A stretch of 26,792 nt of DNA from an uncultured Clostridia bacterium (GCA_937892635.1 CALBKB010000061.1:1-26792), one strand, 5' to 3'. Shown: positions 7,465-15,842, counted from the stretch's first letter. Notes: a model not told the origin generated them from the letters alone. Numbers and translations: made by a program.

Positions 7465-7968
7465 TTAGGAAATAAAGAATTGGAAGCCTTCGGTGATGCC
7501 GGTCATGAGGATGCCGGCGATAAGGACGCCGACGATGATGGCGGGCAGGGCGTCTTTGAGGCGCATATTCATCATGCCGGCGACGAGAGCGCCGGTCCAA
7601 GCGCCGGTGCCGGGGAGAGGAATGGCGACAAAGAGGAGTAGACCCCAGAACTTATATTTCTCGACGGTGCCTTTTTTGGCCTCGGCACGTTTCTCGAATT
7701 TTTCGGCGATGCGTCCGAGTCGTTGGCTTTTACGTTTCATCCAATCGAAAATGCTGCGAATGAAGAGAACGATGAAGGGGACGGGGAGCAGGTTGCCCAG
7801 ATAGGCGATGATAAAGGTGACCAGCGGGGAAAGACCGAGCGCCGAACCAACGGGGATGGCGCCGCGCAATTCGATGACGGGGAGAATGGATACAGCGAAG
7901 GTGATGAGTCCTTTCATAAAAACGGACGAGTTTTCGCCCAAGGCAATAAACCATTCGGCAATTCCCAT
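7465..7968 (-). CDS. Small multidrug-export family membrane protein (COG2426 type)
   Basis: A 167-residue integral membrane protein of the Sm_multidrug_ex family. It has an early VIELRGAIPVGSALG segment, a hydrophobic hairpin NLLPVPFIVLFI, a basic cytoplasmic loop (about residues 75-100, many Lys and Arg), and a C-terminal VAIPLPGTGAWTGALVAG motif followed by a last transmembrane helix. The family name rests on homology; the real substrate is not established. Its ribosome site AGGAGG lies in the last codons of livF, with only 4 bases between the livF stop and this ATG. It is therefore translated from the liv operon transcript and sits just before the shared terminator. Confidence 0.87.
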   Translation of the reverse strand: MGIAEWFIALGENSSVFMKGLITFAVSILPVIELRGAIPVGSALGLSPLVTFIIAYLGNLLPVPFIVLFIRSIFDWMKRKSQRLGRIAEKFEKRAEAKKGTVEKYKFWGLLLFVAIPLPGTGAWTGALVAGMMNMRLKDALPAIIVGVLIAGILMTGITEGFQFFIS

Positions 7969-7972
7969 AGCG

Positions 7973-8680
7973 TCAACCTCCTAAGTAGGCGTTTTTGACA
8001 GCGTCGTTGGTGAGCAGGTTGGACGCCTTGTCGGTGAGCACGACCTTGCCGGTTTCCAAAACATAGCCACGGTCTGCGATCGAGAGGGCCATCGAGGCAT
8101 TTTGCTCGACCAGCAAAATGGTGATGCCCTGCTTATGCATTTCGACGATCATATCGAAGATCTGCTGGACGAGAATGGGGGCCAGACCCATGGAAGGCTC
8201 GTCGAGCATGAGGAGTTTAGGCTTGGACATCATGGCGCGACCCATGGCCAGCATTTGTTGTTCGCCGCCTGAGAGGGTGCCGGCGCTTTGGCGGCGGCGT
8301 TCTTTGAGGCGGGGGAAGGAGTCGTAGACGCGAGCCAGCGCGTCGGCCTCCTCCTTGCCGGGGCGGGTGTAGGCGCCCATCTGCAGGTTTTCCTCGACCG
8401 AGAGACCGGCGAAGACGCGGCGGCCTTCGGGGCAATGGGCCAGACCGTCGCTGACGATGGCGTGGGGGGCGCGGGGAAGAAGGCTTTTCCCCTCGAAGAG
8501 GATATCGCCCGTTTTGGGACGAAGCAAACCCGACACGGTGTTGAGGGTGGTGGATTTGCCGGCGCCGTTAGCGCCGATAAGCGTGACGATCTCGCCCTCG
8601 TTGACTTCAAAGGAGACGCCTTTGATGGCGTGGATAGCGCCGTAGTAGACGTTGATATCTTCAACTTTCAGAAGGCTCAT
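7973..8680 (-). CDS. livF: Branched-chain amino acid ABC transporter, ATP-binding protein LivF
   Basis: The 235-residue ATPase has Walker A GANGAGKST (36-44), an ABC signature LSGGEQQ (136-142) and Walker B LLMLDEPS (156-163), with the LivF-type start MSLLKVEDINVYYGAIHAIKGVS. It forms the nucleotide-binding half together with LivG and powers uptake of leucine, isoleucine, valine or related amino acids through LivHM. The start has GGGAG about 7 bases upstream. It begins 2 bases after the livG stop. Length and motifs are complete. Confidence 0.95.
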   Translation of the reverse strand: MSLLKVEDINVYYGAIHAIKGVSFEVNEGEIVTLIGANGAGKSTTLNTVSGLLRPKTGDILFEGKSLLPRAPHAIVSDGLAHCPEGRRVFAGLSVEENLQMGAYTRPGKEEADALARVYDSFPRLKERRRQSAGTLSGGEQQMLAMGRAMMSKPKLLMLDEPSMGLAPILVQQIFDMIVEMHKQGITILLVEQNASMALSIADRGYVLETGKVVLTDKASNLLTNDAVKNAYLGG

Positions 8681-8682
8681 GG

Positions 8683-9513
8683 TTATTCTCCCTTCTTGCC
8701 CAGATAGGCTTCGATAACGGCAGGGTCGTTTTTGATCTGTTCGGGCGTGCCCTTGGCGATGATCTTGCCGAAGTTAAGCACGGCGATGGTATCGCAGATG
8801 CCCATGACCAGATTCATATCGTGCTCAATGAGCAGGATGGCGATTTTGAAGGTGTCGCGGATCTGGCGGATATTTTCCATCAACTCGGCCGTTTCCGAGG
8901 GGTTCATGCCGGCCGCCGGCTCGTCGAGCAGCAGCAGGCAGGGGTTGGTGGCCAGCGCGCGCACGATTTCCAGACGGCGCTGTGCGCCGTAGGGCAGGCT
9001 GCCCGCCTCGTGATCGGCCAGATCCTCCATGTGGAAGATGGAGAGCAGCTCGAGGGCACGCTTTTTGGCGATTTTTTCGCTTCTCCAGAAGGAGGGCAGG
9101 CGCAAAATCGAGGCGCCCAGTCCCGGCGACTGCTCACGATAGAGGCCGACCAAGACGTTGTCCAGCACCGAGAGCTTGTCAAACAGGCGGATATTCTGGA
9201 AGGTGCGGGCGATACCGGCCTGATTGACCTGGATGGTGGAATAGTTGTTGATGTTGACGTGATTGAGCAGAATGGTGCCGCGGGTGGGCTGGTAGACCTT
9301 GGTTAAGAGGTTGAAGATGGTGGTCTTACCGGCGCCGTTGGGACCGATGAGTCCGGCAATTTCGGTGGGACCGATGGCGACGTTGAAATCGTCAACGGCA
9401 CGCAGACCGCCGAAGTCGATGCCCAGGTGGTGAGTTTCCAAGACGGGCTGACGGTCGGCGTCATCGGGGGTGAGCAGGGGCGCATTCTTATCGACGCGAA
9501 CGAGTTTACTCAT
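8683..9513 (-). CDS. livG: Branched-chain amino acid ABC transporter, ATP-binding protein LivG
   Basis: The 276-residue ATPase has Walker A GPNGAGKTT (57-65), the LivG-type signature LPYGAQRRLEIVRAL and Walker B LLLLDEPAAGM. The ABC domain is preceded by an unusual ~22-residue polar extension rich in Asp, Pro and Leu. The ATG at 9513 is chosen because AGGAGG sits 9 bases before it; a GTG at 9522 would abut that ribosome site. The start overlaps the livM 3' end by 8 bases. With LivF it energises the LivHM permease at the inner face of the membrane. Confidence 0.95.
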   Translation of the reverse strand: MSKLVRVDKNAPLLTPDDADRQPVLETHHLGIDFGGLRAVDDFNVAIGPTEIAGLIGPNGAGKTTIFNLLTKVYQPTRGTILLNHVNINNYSTIQVNQAGIARTFQNIRLFDKLSVLDNVLVGLYREQSPGLGASILRLPSFWRSEKIAKKRALELLSIFHMEDLADHEAGSLPYGAQRRLEIVRALATNPCLLLLDEPAAGMNPSETAELMENIRQIRDTFKIAILLIEHDMNLVMGICDTIAVLNFGKIIAKGTPEQIKNDPAVIEAYLGKKGE

Positions 9514-10588
9514 GATCGGCACCCTCCTTTTTATTCTTCTTGAATAGTTTTGCCGTGGAGTCCTTAAACCAGGCCAGGAAGCGCTTGCCGCCCTTGGAGC
9601 GGGTGAGCAGCATCATGCCGATGAGCAGTACGGCGTAGATGAGCATACGGGCATTGCCCAGACCGCGCAGCATCGGGGTTTCGGGAAGCAGGGTGAGGAT
9701 GATGGCGGCGATGATGGAGCCGCGGATATTGCCCATGCCGCCCAGCACGACGAAGACCAGCAGGTCGATCGAGGTGTTAAAGTCGAACTTGGTCGACTGC
9801 ACGCTGGCGATATTCATGGAATAGAGCGTGCCGGCCATGCCGGTCAGGAAGGCCGATATGGTAAAGGCGATGAGTTTGAACTTGAAGGCCGACAGACCGA
9901 TGCTTTCGGCGGCGATGCGGTTGTCACGGATGGCCATGATGGCTCGGCCGTGCTTGGAGTTGACCAGATTGAGAACGAGGGTCAAGGCGAAAAGGATGAG
10001 GGCAAAGCCGATGACATAGGTCGAAATCTTGGGGTGTCCGGTGGCGCCCATTGCGCCGTTGATGATCTTGGTCGACTCTTCGGGCAGGTTGTTCTGAATA
10101 AAGGAAAAATGCCAGCCGGCATCGCTGCGACCCAGATAGATGCAGTTGATGATCTGCTTGATGATCTCACCGAAGGCGAGCGTGACGATGGCCAGATAGT
10201 CGCCCCGCAGACGCAGGACGGGGATGCCGATGAGCAGACCCATAATGCCGGCGATGATGCCGCCCAAGAGCATGGCTAAAATCAGTTGCACGATCGGCTG
10301 ACCGATGAAGGAGAGGGCCTGATAGAAGACCACGCCCGAGAAGGCGCCGATGCTCATAAAGCCGGCATGGCCAAGGGACAATTCTCCCGAAATGCCGACG
10401 ACCAGATTCAGGGCAATGGCGGCTACGACGTAAACGCAAATGGGTACTAACTGTGCCTGGTAGGCACGGGGCATAGTGCCGATGCCGATGGCGTTGCCGA
10501 AGTTGATCCATAAAAAGACCAGCAGGAACAGGACGCAGACGATCCCGTAGGTAATCAGATTGTTGCGGGTATTTTTTTTCAGTTTCAT
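9506..10588 (-). CDS. livM: Branched-chain amino acid ABC transporter permease LivM
   Basis: The 360-residue polytopic membrane protein is of the LivM type. It has an N-terminal transmembrane segment, then AAIALNLVVGISGELSLGHAGFMSIGAFSG, the characteristic LivH/M signature, then the coupling segment AIRDNRIAAESIGLSAFKFKLIAFTISAFLTGMAG, and a C-terminal basic tail after the last helix (KGGKRFLAWFKD). It pairs with LivH to form the membrane channel. The start ATG has AAGGTGATGG just upstream and lies 9 bases after the livH stop. Confidence 0.95.
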   Translation of the reverse strand: MKLKKNTRNNLITYGIVCVLFLLVFLWINFGNAIGIGTMPRAYQAQLVPICVYVVAAIALNLVVGISGELSLGHAGFMSIGAFSGVVFYQALSFIGQPIVQLILAMLLGGIIAGIMGLLIGIPVLRLRGDYLAIVTLAFGEIIKQIINCIYLGRSDAGWHFSFIQNNLPEESTKIINGAMGATGHPKISTYVIGFALILFALTLVLNLVNSKHGRAIMAIRDNRIAAESIGLSAFKFKLIAFTISAFLTGMAGTLYSMNIASVQSTKFDFNTSIDLLVFVVLGGMGNIRGSIIAAIILTLLPETPMLRGLGNARMLIYAVLLIGMMLLTRSKGGKRFLAWFKDSTAKLFKKNKKEGADHE

Positions 10589-10597
10589 ACCATCACC

Positions 10598-11479
10598 TTA
10601 CACTTTCTCACGCTGTTGCTTGCCCAGCAGACCGGCCGGCTTGACCAGCAGGATGATGATGAGCACGGCAAAGACGATAGCGTCGGCCAATTCGCCCGAA
10701 ATGTAGGCTTTGGACAGCGCTTCAATGATACCCAGCAAAATACCGCCCAAAAAGGCGCCGGGGATCGAGCCGATACCGCCGAAGACGGCGGCCGTAAAGG
10801 CGCGGATACCGGGCATCGAGCCGGTGGTGGGAGTCAGCGTCGGCAGGGTCGAGCACATGAGCACGCCGGCGATGGCGGCCAAGGCCGAGCCGATGGCAAA
10901 GGTGGCGGCAATGGTGCGGTTGACGTTGATGCCCATCAGCTGTGCGGCACCCTTGTCCTCGCTGACGGCGCGCATGGCCTTGCCCATCTTGGTCTTTTGG
11001 GTGAGCAGGGTCAGTCCGACGGTGATGAGGATGCAGGCGGCTACCGTGACGACCGTTTCGCTGGGAATGGTCAATTCACCCAGACGGATCGACAGCCATT
11101 CGATGTTGACCAACGACGAGGGGGTCTTGGGGTTGGCTGAGAACAGAAGCATAGCGCCGTTTTGCAGCAGGAAGGAAACGCCGATGGCGGTGATCAGTAC
11201 CGCCAGGGATTCTGCCTGACGCAACGGACGGTAGGCCAGCCGTTCAATGAGCACACCCAACAGGGTGCAGGCCAGCATGGCCAACAAAATGGCAACGCCG
11301 CTGGGCAGACCGTATTGGACAGAGGCAAAGTAGGACACATAGCCACCGACCATGATGACGTCGCCGTGGGCGAAGTTAAGCATTTTGGCAATGCCGTAGA
11401 CCATGGTATAGCCCAGAGCAATAATGGCATAAACGCTGCCCAAGGTAATACCGTTGATCAGATAGGACAAAAATTCCAT
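10598..11479 (-). CDS. livH: Branched-chain amino acid ABC transporter permease LivH
   Basis: The 293-residue polytopic permease is of the LivH type. It begins MEFLSYLINGITLGSVYAII, followed by GYTMVYGIAKMLNFAHGDVIMVGGYV, which is the family signature, and AMRAVSEDKGAAQLMGINVNRTIAATFAIGSALAAIAGVL, the ATPase-coupling loop. The start at 11479 has AAGGAGG 8 bases upstream; a longer in-frame extension to 11509 has none. It is the first permease gene, separated from livJ by a 130-base gap that contains two palindromes. Confidence 0.95.
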   Translation of the reverse strand: MEFLSYLINGITLGSVYAIIALGYTMVYGIAKMLNFAHGDVIMVGGYVSYFASVQYGLPSGVAILLAMLACTLLGVLIERLAYRPLRQAESLAVLITAIGVSFLLQNGAMLLFSANPKTPSSLVNIEWLSIRLGELTIPSETVVTVAACILITVGLTLLTQKTKMGKAMRAVSEDKGAAQLMGINVNRTIAATFAIGSALAAIAGVLMCSTLPTLTPTTGSMPGIRAFTAAVFGGIGSIPGAFLGGILLGIIEALSKAYISGELADAIVFAVLIIILLVKPAGLLGKQQREKV

Positions 11480-11514
11480 ATGGAAAACCTCCTTGATTTT
11501 CAATACCAAAGAAC

Positions 11515-11528
11515 AGGGGATATCCCCT
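11515..11528. repeat. Short perfect palindrome in the livJ-livH gap
   Basis: AGGGGATATCCCCT is a 14-base perfect inverted repeat lying between the larger stem-loop and the livH ribosome site. It could be a protein-binding site or a minor RNA hairpin. Nothing in the sequence decides this. Confidence 0.5.
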
Positions 11529-11542
11529 CTTCTTCACCATCA

Positions 11543-11585
11543 AAAAAGACACCACGGAGGAATGCCGAAATTTCGACATTCCTCC
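11543..11585 (-). terminator. Stem-loop between livJ and livH (partial terminator / mRNA-stabilising hairpin)
   Basis: On the minus strand GGAGGAATGTCGAAA pairs with TTTCGGCATTCCTCC (11556-11585), followed 7 bases later by six U (11543-11548). One pair is G-U in the minus-strand RNA but would be a C-A mismatch on the plus strand, so the structure fits the liv transcript. The U-run is farther from the stem than usual, so it may reduce rather than stop read-through, leaving livJ mRNA more abundant than livHMGF. Confidence 0.65.
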
Positions 11586-11609
11586 CGGTAATATACTATT
11601 GAATTATAC

Positions 11610-12752
11610 TTACTGTACGGAAGCGTAGGCGCCGTCCTTGATGATAACAGCCATCGGGCTCTTGTTGACTTCGCCGGTGGCGGCCCAGGTCATGCCCTGG
11701 CCGGTCAGGCCGTCGAAGGTCATGCCGGTGAACTGCTCGACCATCTTAGCGCACAGATCGGTGTTGGAGATGTTGGCCGGATCGATCTGAGCTTTGGTGC
11801 AGGCTTCGTACAGAGCCCATACGCAGTCGTAAGCATCGGCAGCGAACTGGTTGGGAATCTCGCCGTACTTCTCCTTGTAGGCGTTAACGAAGGCGACCGT
11901 CTTGTCGTCGGTAGCGTCAGCCGAGAAGGGAGTGAGCAGATAAGCACCCTCGGCCAGAGCGGTGTTGAAGTTTTCAACGCCGAGCAGGCCGTCCATGCCG
12001 TCAACGCCGAAATACTTCACCGAGTAGTTCATGTTGGCAGCCTGGGTCATGATGATCGAAACGGGGGTGTAGTAGATAGGCAGGAAGAGCATGTCAGCGC
12101 CGGCAGCCTTGGCAGCGGTCAGCTGAGTCATGAAATCGGTAGCCGTATCCTTGGTGAAGGTGCCGGTGTAAACGATGTTCAGACCCTTGGTTTCAGCCTG
12201 AGCCTTGAACTTGTCGTAGATGCCGGTGGAATAGTTGTCATCGTTCTGATAGATAACAGCAACCTTCTCAGCCAGCTTGTGGTCGGCAATGTAGGTAGCC
12301 GAGGCCGAGCCCTGGTTGGGGTCGGAGAAGCACATCTGATAGACGTTGGTGCGATCCTTGATGACGTCGGGCGAAGAGGCCGACGGGGTCAGCACGAACA
12401 GGCCGTCAGCGGCAGCTTCGGCAGCAACAGCGGCGCAGGGGGCCGAGGTAACGGTGCCGAGCAGGACCTGCATGCCCTTGTCCATCAGCGTGTTGTAAGC
12501 GCCGACCGACTGTTCGGGATCGTGAGCATCGTCTTCGAACATGATTTCGAACTGGATGCCGCCCTTGGCGTTGACTTCAGCAACGGCCATTTCCATGGCG
12601 TTCTTAACGGCCTGGCCGTAGATGGCAGCGCCGCCGGTGATGGGACCGATACTGCCGATTTTGAGGGTATCGTTGCTGCCGGTGGAACCACCGCAGCCGG
12701 CTACCGTCAACAGCATCAAAGATGCCAGAATGAGTGCCAGAATTTTTTTCAT
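11610..12752 (-). CDS. livJ: Branched-chain amino acid ABC transporter, substrate-binding lipoprotein LivJ
   Basis: The 380-residue lipoprotein begins MKKILALILASLMLLTVAGC, acylated at Cys20. The mature part is a complete Peripla_BP_6/Leu-binding protein: LKIGSIGPITGGAAIYGQAVKNA, then VNAKGGIQFEIMFEDDAHDPEQSV, the ligand-loop region GTVTSAPCAAVAAEAAADGLFVLTPSASS, and the second lobe KYFGVDGMDGL with FAADAYDCVWAL. It captures branched-chain or related amino acids outside the membrane and delivers them to LivHM. Codon choice looks more biased than in neighbours (many GCT/GCC Ala and AAG Lys codons), and the promoter is a perfect consensus, both consistent with high expression. GGAGG precedes the start. 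Confidence 0.96.
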   Translation of the reverse strand: MKKILALILASLMLLTVAGCGGSTGSNDTLKIGSIGPITGGAAIYGQAVKNAMEMAVAEVNAKGGIQFEIMFEDDAHDPEQSVGAYNTLMDKGMQVLLGTVTSAPCAAVAAEAAADGLFVLTPSASSPDVIKDRTNVYQMCFSDPNQGSASATYIADHKLAEKVAVIYQNDDNYSTGIYDKFKAQAETKGLNIVYTGTFTKDTATDFMTQLTAAKAAGADMLFLPIYYTPVSIIMTQAANMNYSVKYFGVDGMDGLLGVENFNTALAEGAYLLTPFSADATDDKTVAFVNAYKEKYGEIPNQFAADAYDCVWALYEACTKAQIDPANISNTDLCAKMVEQFTGMTFDGLTGQGMTWAATGEVNKSPMAVIIKDGAYASVQ

Positions 12753-12788
12753 GGTTGAGTTTCCTCCATTTAATAAAATTTAAGAATA

Positions 12789-12817
12789 ATTATACATGAC
12801 AACACCATAAATGTCAA
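12789..12817 (-). promoter_or_regulatory. Perfect-consensus promoter of livJ
   Basis: On the minus strand TTGACA (12812-12817), 17 bases, then TATAAT (12789-12794). Both hexamers and the spacing are exactly consensus for the housekeeping sigma factor. Confidence 0.93.
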
Positions 12818-12857
12818 CAACATGTTAGAAAAATAGCAAATTAACAGGATTTGGGGC

Positions 12858-12887
12858 TTGTCAAAGGGTGTCGAAATGGTGTATGCT
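12858..12887 (+). promoter_or_regulatory. Probable promoter of the DUF3048 lipoprotein gene
   Basis: TTGTCA (12858-12863) and TATGCT (12882-12887) are 18 bases apart, about 17 bases before the ribosome site. The -10 box is a 4 of 6 match. It is back-to-back with the livJ promoter. Confidence 0.55.
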
Positions 12888-12918
12888 ATAACTAGCTTAT
12901 GAAAAGGAGCGTATGATT

Positions 12919-13983
12919 ATGTGGAAAAAGACAGTAGCAATCGTGTTGTGTCTGATGCTGGCTCTGGGACTGGCCGCCTGCGGCGGTGAATCCTCTTCCG
13001 AGCCGGAAAGTGAAAGCTCGTCCCAGCTGCAGAGCCAGCCTGCGGTTGAGCACGGCACCGTCAATCGCCTGACCGGCATAGAGGGGCTGAGCGAGCAAGC
13101 GGTGGGCAAGCGTCCGGTTGCCGTCATGATCAATAACCATAAGGCGGCCCTGCCGCAATACGGCATTGCCGATGCCGATATCCTTTTTGAAACGCAGGTC
13201 GAGGGCGGCATCACCCGCATGATGGCCATCTACGGCGACTACACCAAGATCCCCGACGTCTGCTCGGTGCGCAGCGCCCGTTTCTATTATCCTATCGTGG
13301 CCATGGCTTTTGACGCGGTGTACGTGCATTGGGGCGAGGAGCCTACCTACGCCACCAACATCATTACTAACTTTGGCGTGGACCGCCTTTCGGGTGCGGC
13401 CAACCCCGGCAACATTTTCGGGCGTGATCAGGCGCGTCGCAACGCCGGCTATGCCCTCGAGCACACCGGCTATCTCAAGGGACAGATGATTCCGCAGGTG
13501 CTGGAAACTCTCAACTATCGCACCGACCTGAAGGAGGATGCCAAGCAAACCGTCTTTGCCTTTGCTCCGCAGGATGAGCCGGTCAAGCCGCAGGATGGGC
13601 AGACCGAGAAGGTGAAGCTCAACTTCTCCTCCTCCTATTACAGCACCTTCACCTACGATCCGGCGAGCGGCACCTATCTCAAGCAACATTCGGGCAAGCC
13701 GCAGATGGACGGCAAGGCAGGCACCCAGCTGGCCTTTACCAATCTGCTGGTGCTGGAAACCTCGATTGAGCCGCTGGTCGGCACCTTGATGGACGTGAGC
13801 GTGGTCGGTTCGGGCCGGGGCTGGTGGATCTCGCAGGGTGGCTATCAAGCCATTACCTGGAGCAAGGCCGACGAGCGTGCGCCCTTTGTATGGAAGGATG
13901 CGCAGGGCAAGGAACTGACCCTCAACGCCGGCAAGACCTACATCGGCATGATCCGTCCCGATTGTACCGAGATTGTAAAATAA
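12919..13983 (+). CDS. DUF3048 (YerB-like) lipoprotein
   Basis: The 354-residue lipoprotein starts MWKKTVAIVLCLMLALGLAAC, followed by a Ser/Glu linker (about residues 23-44). The body matches the DUF3048/YerB family: RPVAVMINNHKAALPQYGIADADILFE, EGGITRMMAIYGDY, SVRSARFYYP and, near the end, the YIGMIRPD block. The family is exported and common in Bacillota; its biochemical function is not established. The ATG at 12919 is favoured over that at 12913 because AAGGAG (12904-12909) then lies 9 rather than 3 bases away. It is a single-gene unit with a terminator at 13995. Confidence 0.88.
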   Translation: MWKKTVAIVLCLMLALGLAACGGESSSEPESESSSQLQSQPAVEHGTVNRLTGIEGLSEQAVGKRPVAVMINNHKAALPQYGIADADILFETQVEGGITRMMAIYGDYTKIPDVCSVRSARFYYPIVAMAFDAVYVHWGEEPTYATNIITNFGVDRLSGAANPGNIFGRDQARRNAGYALEHTGYLKGQMIPQVLETLNYRTDLKEDAKQTVFAFAPQDEPVKPQDGQTEKVKLNFSSSYYSTFTYDPASGTYLKQHSGKPQMDGKAGTQLAFTNLLVLETSIEPLVGTLMDVSVVGSGRGWWISQGGYQAITWSKADERAPFVWKDAQGKELTLNAGKTYIGMIRPDCTEIVK

Positions 13984-13994
13984 GAAAGACTGAC

Positions 13995-14022
13995 ACAGCC
14001 CCCGAATGGCTTCGGGGGCTGT
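13995..14022 (+). terminator. GC-rich hairpin after the DUF3048 gene
   Basis: A perfect 12-bp stem (ACAGCCCCCGAA / TTCGGGGGCTGT) with a TGGC loop starts 11 bases after the stop. It is followed only by an AT-rich tract, not a clean T-run, so it is a probable but imperfect intrinsic terminator. Confidence 0.7.
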
Positions 14023-14056
14023 ATGTATATAATTGGAAGAAATTTTATATTTATAC

Positions 14057-14085
14057 TTGACAAGCGGGGCGCGGACGATTAAACT
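14057..14085 (+). promoter_or_regulatory. Promoter of the rny leader
   Basis: TTGACA (14057-14062), 17 bases, then TAAACT (14080-14085). The -35 box is perfect and the -10 box matches at 4 of 6. Transcription would begin near 14092, about 200 bases before the rny start codon. Confidence 0.7.
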
Positions 14086-14091
14086 AAAACA

Positions 14092-14292
14092 GTAGATGTA
14101 TTAGGTCATCTTTACCGGTTCTCAACGCTGAACTTTTGATATATTTTTATTTTTTATGGTTCCCCCTGTGGGATTTTGGATGGTATATATAATAAAAATA
14201 GAAGGAAAAGTGTTTGTGTAGAAGACCGGTGGACCGACGGAAAGCATCCGTGCGGTCTTTTTTATTATATTTTTTGAAAGAAGGTAAGAACT
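14092..14292 (+). promoter_or_regulatory. Long untranslated leader of rny with possible attenuator
   Basis: This 200-base stretch has no convincing coding sequence. It is AT-rich apart from a terminator-like hairpin at 14222-14264. An ACCGGT at 14114-14119 is repeated at 14225-14230, inside the left arm of that hairpin. Because ACCGGT is self-complementary, the upstream copy could pair with the downstream one and block the hairpin. It does not match any riboswitch class I can recognise. Alternatively it encodes a short (~170 nt) noncoding RNA ending at the terminator. Confidence 0.5.
14222..14264 (+). terminator. Intrinsic terminator inside the rny leader
   Basis: The outer stem AAGACCG / CGGTCTT (14222-14228 with 14253-14259) and the inner stem ACGGA / TCCGT (14237-14241 with 14247-14251) are followed by a T-run (14258-14263). 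It ends about 30 bases before the rny start codon, so it must be read through, bypassed or regulated for rny to be expressed from the leader promoter. Confidence 0.75.
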
Positions 14293-15834
14293 ATGGAATG
14301 GCTGTTTGCCGCGGCCGGCCTGGTTCTTGGCATCATCGCCGGAGTGCTTATCGGCATCGTGTACCGCAAGAAGATCGGGGAAGCCAAAATCGGCTCGGCG
14401 GAAACGGAAGCCAAGCGCTTGATCAATGATGCTATGAAATCAGCCGATGCCAAACGAAAAGAGATTTTGTTAGAGGCCAAGGACGAGATCCTCAGAAACC
14501 GTACCGACGCCGAGAAGGAGATCAAGGAACGCCGTGCCGACATTCAGCGGCAGGAGAACCGTCTGCAACAGAAAGAGGAGCAGTTTGATCGCCGCACCAA
14601 CGCGCTGGAACAGAAAGAGGCGCAGTTAGAGGCCAAAATCAAGAAGGTGGAGGCGCTGGAAGCCGAAGCTACCGAACTGAAAAAGGGTCAGATTGCCATG
14701 CTCGAAAAGATTTCGGGCTTTACCGCCGAGCAGGCCAAGGCCAAGCTTTTGGAAGAGCTGAGCAGTGAGATTACTCACGAAACGGCCGTGCTGATCAAGG
14801 AGAACGAGGAGCGGGTGCGTGAGAACGCTGAGCGCACGGCGCGCGAGGTGATTTCGCAGGCGATTCAGCGTTGTGCTGCCGATCAGGTCAGCGAGGCTAC
14901 CGTATCGGTCGTGTCGTTGCCTAACGATGAGATGAAGGGCCGCATCATCGGCCGTGAGGGACGTAACATTCGTTCCATTGAAACGCTTACGGGCGTGGAT
15001 CTGATCATTGATGACACCCCCGAAGCCATCACCATTTCCAGCTTTGATCCGGTGCGCCGTGAGGTGGCTCGCCTGTCGTTGGAGCGCTTGATCTCCGACG
15101 GGCGCATTCATCCGGCCCGCATCGAGGAGATCGTGGAGAAGACCCGCAAAGAGGTCGAGCAGATCATCAAGAAGGAGGGCGAACGCGCCGCCTTCGAAAC
15201 GGGGATTCACAACCTGCATCCCGAGCTGGTCAAGATTTTGGGTCGCTTGAAATACCGTACCAGTTATGGTCAGAACGTGCTCAACCACTCGCTGGAAGTG
15301 GCGCAGATCGCCGGTGCGATGGCTGCCGAGTTGGGCGCCGACGTGATGCTGGCCAAGCGTGCCGGTCTGTTGCATGACCTGGGCAAGGCGCTCGACCATG
15401 AGATCGACGGCTCGCACATCGAGATTGGTGTTGAGTACGCCCGCAAGTACCGCGAAAACAACGAAGTGATCCATGCCATTCACGCTCATCACGGGGACGT
15501 GGAGTGCAAGACGGTTATTGCCTGCTTGGTTCAGGCCGCCGATGCCGTGTCGGCCGCCCGTCCGGGGGCACGCCGTGAAAATCTGGAAGCCTACATCAAG
15601 CGCTTGCAGAAGTTGGAAGAGATCGCCAACTCCTTCAACGGCGTGGAGCGTTCCTTCGCCATTCAGGCGGGACGTGAGATCCGCGTTATGGTCAAGCCTG
15701 AGGCCGTCAGTGACGATCAGATCACCGTTGTCGCCCGCGACATCGTGAAGAAGATCGAGCAGGAGATGGAATATCCCGGCCAGATCAAGGTTAACGTGGT
15801 GCGCGAAAGCCGTGCCATTGACTATGCCAAATAA
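14293..15834 (+). CDS. rny: Ribonuclease Y
   Basis: The 513-residue protein has every part of RNase Y in order: an N-terminal membrane anchor (about 3-23), a long charged coiled coil (about 30-200), a KH RNA-binding domain with GRIIGREGRNIRSIE (about 216-230), and an HD metal-dependent phosphohydrolase domain with NHSLEVAQIAG and LLHDLGKA (His361-Asp362). It ends with the conserved REIRVMVKPEAVSDD and VRESRAIDYAK. It is the membrane-bound endoribonuclease that starts mRNA decay in many Bacillota. The start ATG has AGAAGG upstream. The gene is monocistronic with terminators on both sides. Confidence 0.97.
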   Translation: MEWLFAAAGLVLGIIAGVLIGIVYRKKIGEAKIGSAETEAKRLINDAMKSADAKRKEILLEAKDEILRNRTDAEKEIKERRADIQRQENRLQQKEEQFDRRTNALEQKEAQLEAKIKKVEALEAEATELKKGQIAMLEKISGFTAEQAKAKLLEELSSEITHETAVLIKENEERVRENAERTAREVISQAIQRCAADQVSEATVSVVSLPNDEMKGRIIGREGRNIRSIETLTGVDLIIDDTPEAITISSFDPVRREVARLSLERLISDGRIHPARIEEIVEKTRKEVEQIIKKEGERAAFETGIHNLHPELVKILGRLKYRTSYGQNVLNHSLEVAQIAGAMAAELGADVMLAKRAGLLHDLGKALDHEIDGSHIEIGVEYARKYRENNEVIHAIHAHHGDVECKTVIACLVQAADAVSAARPGARRENLEAYIKRLQKLEEIANSFNGVERSFAIQAGREIRVMVKPEAVSDDQITVVARDIVKKIEQEMEYPGQIKVNVVRESRAIDYAK

Positions 15835-15842
15835 AAACGAAA

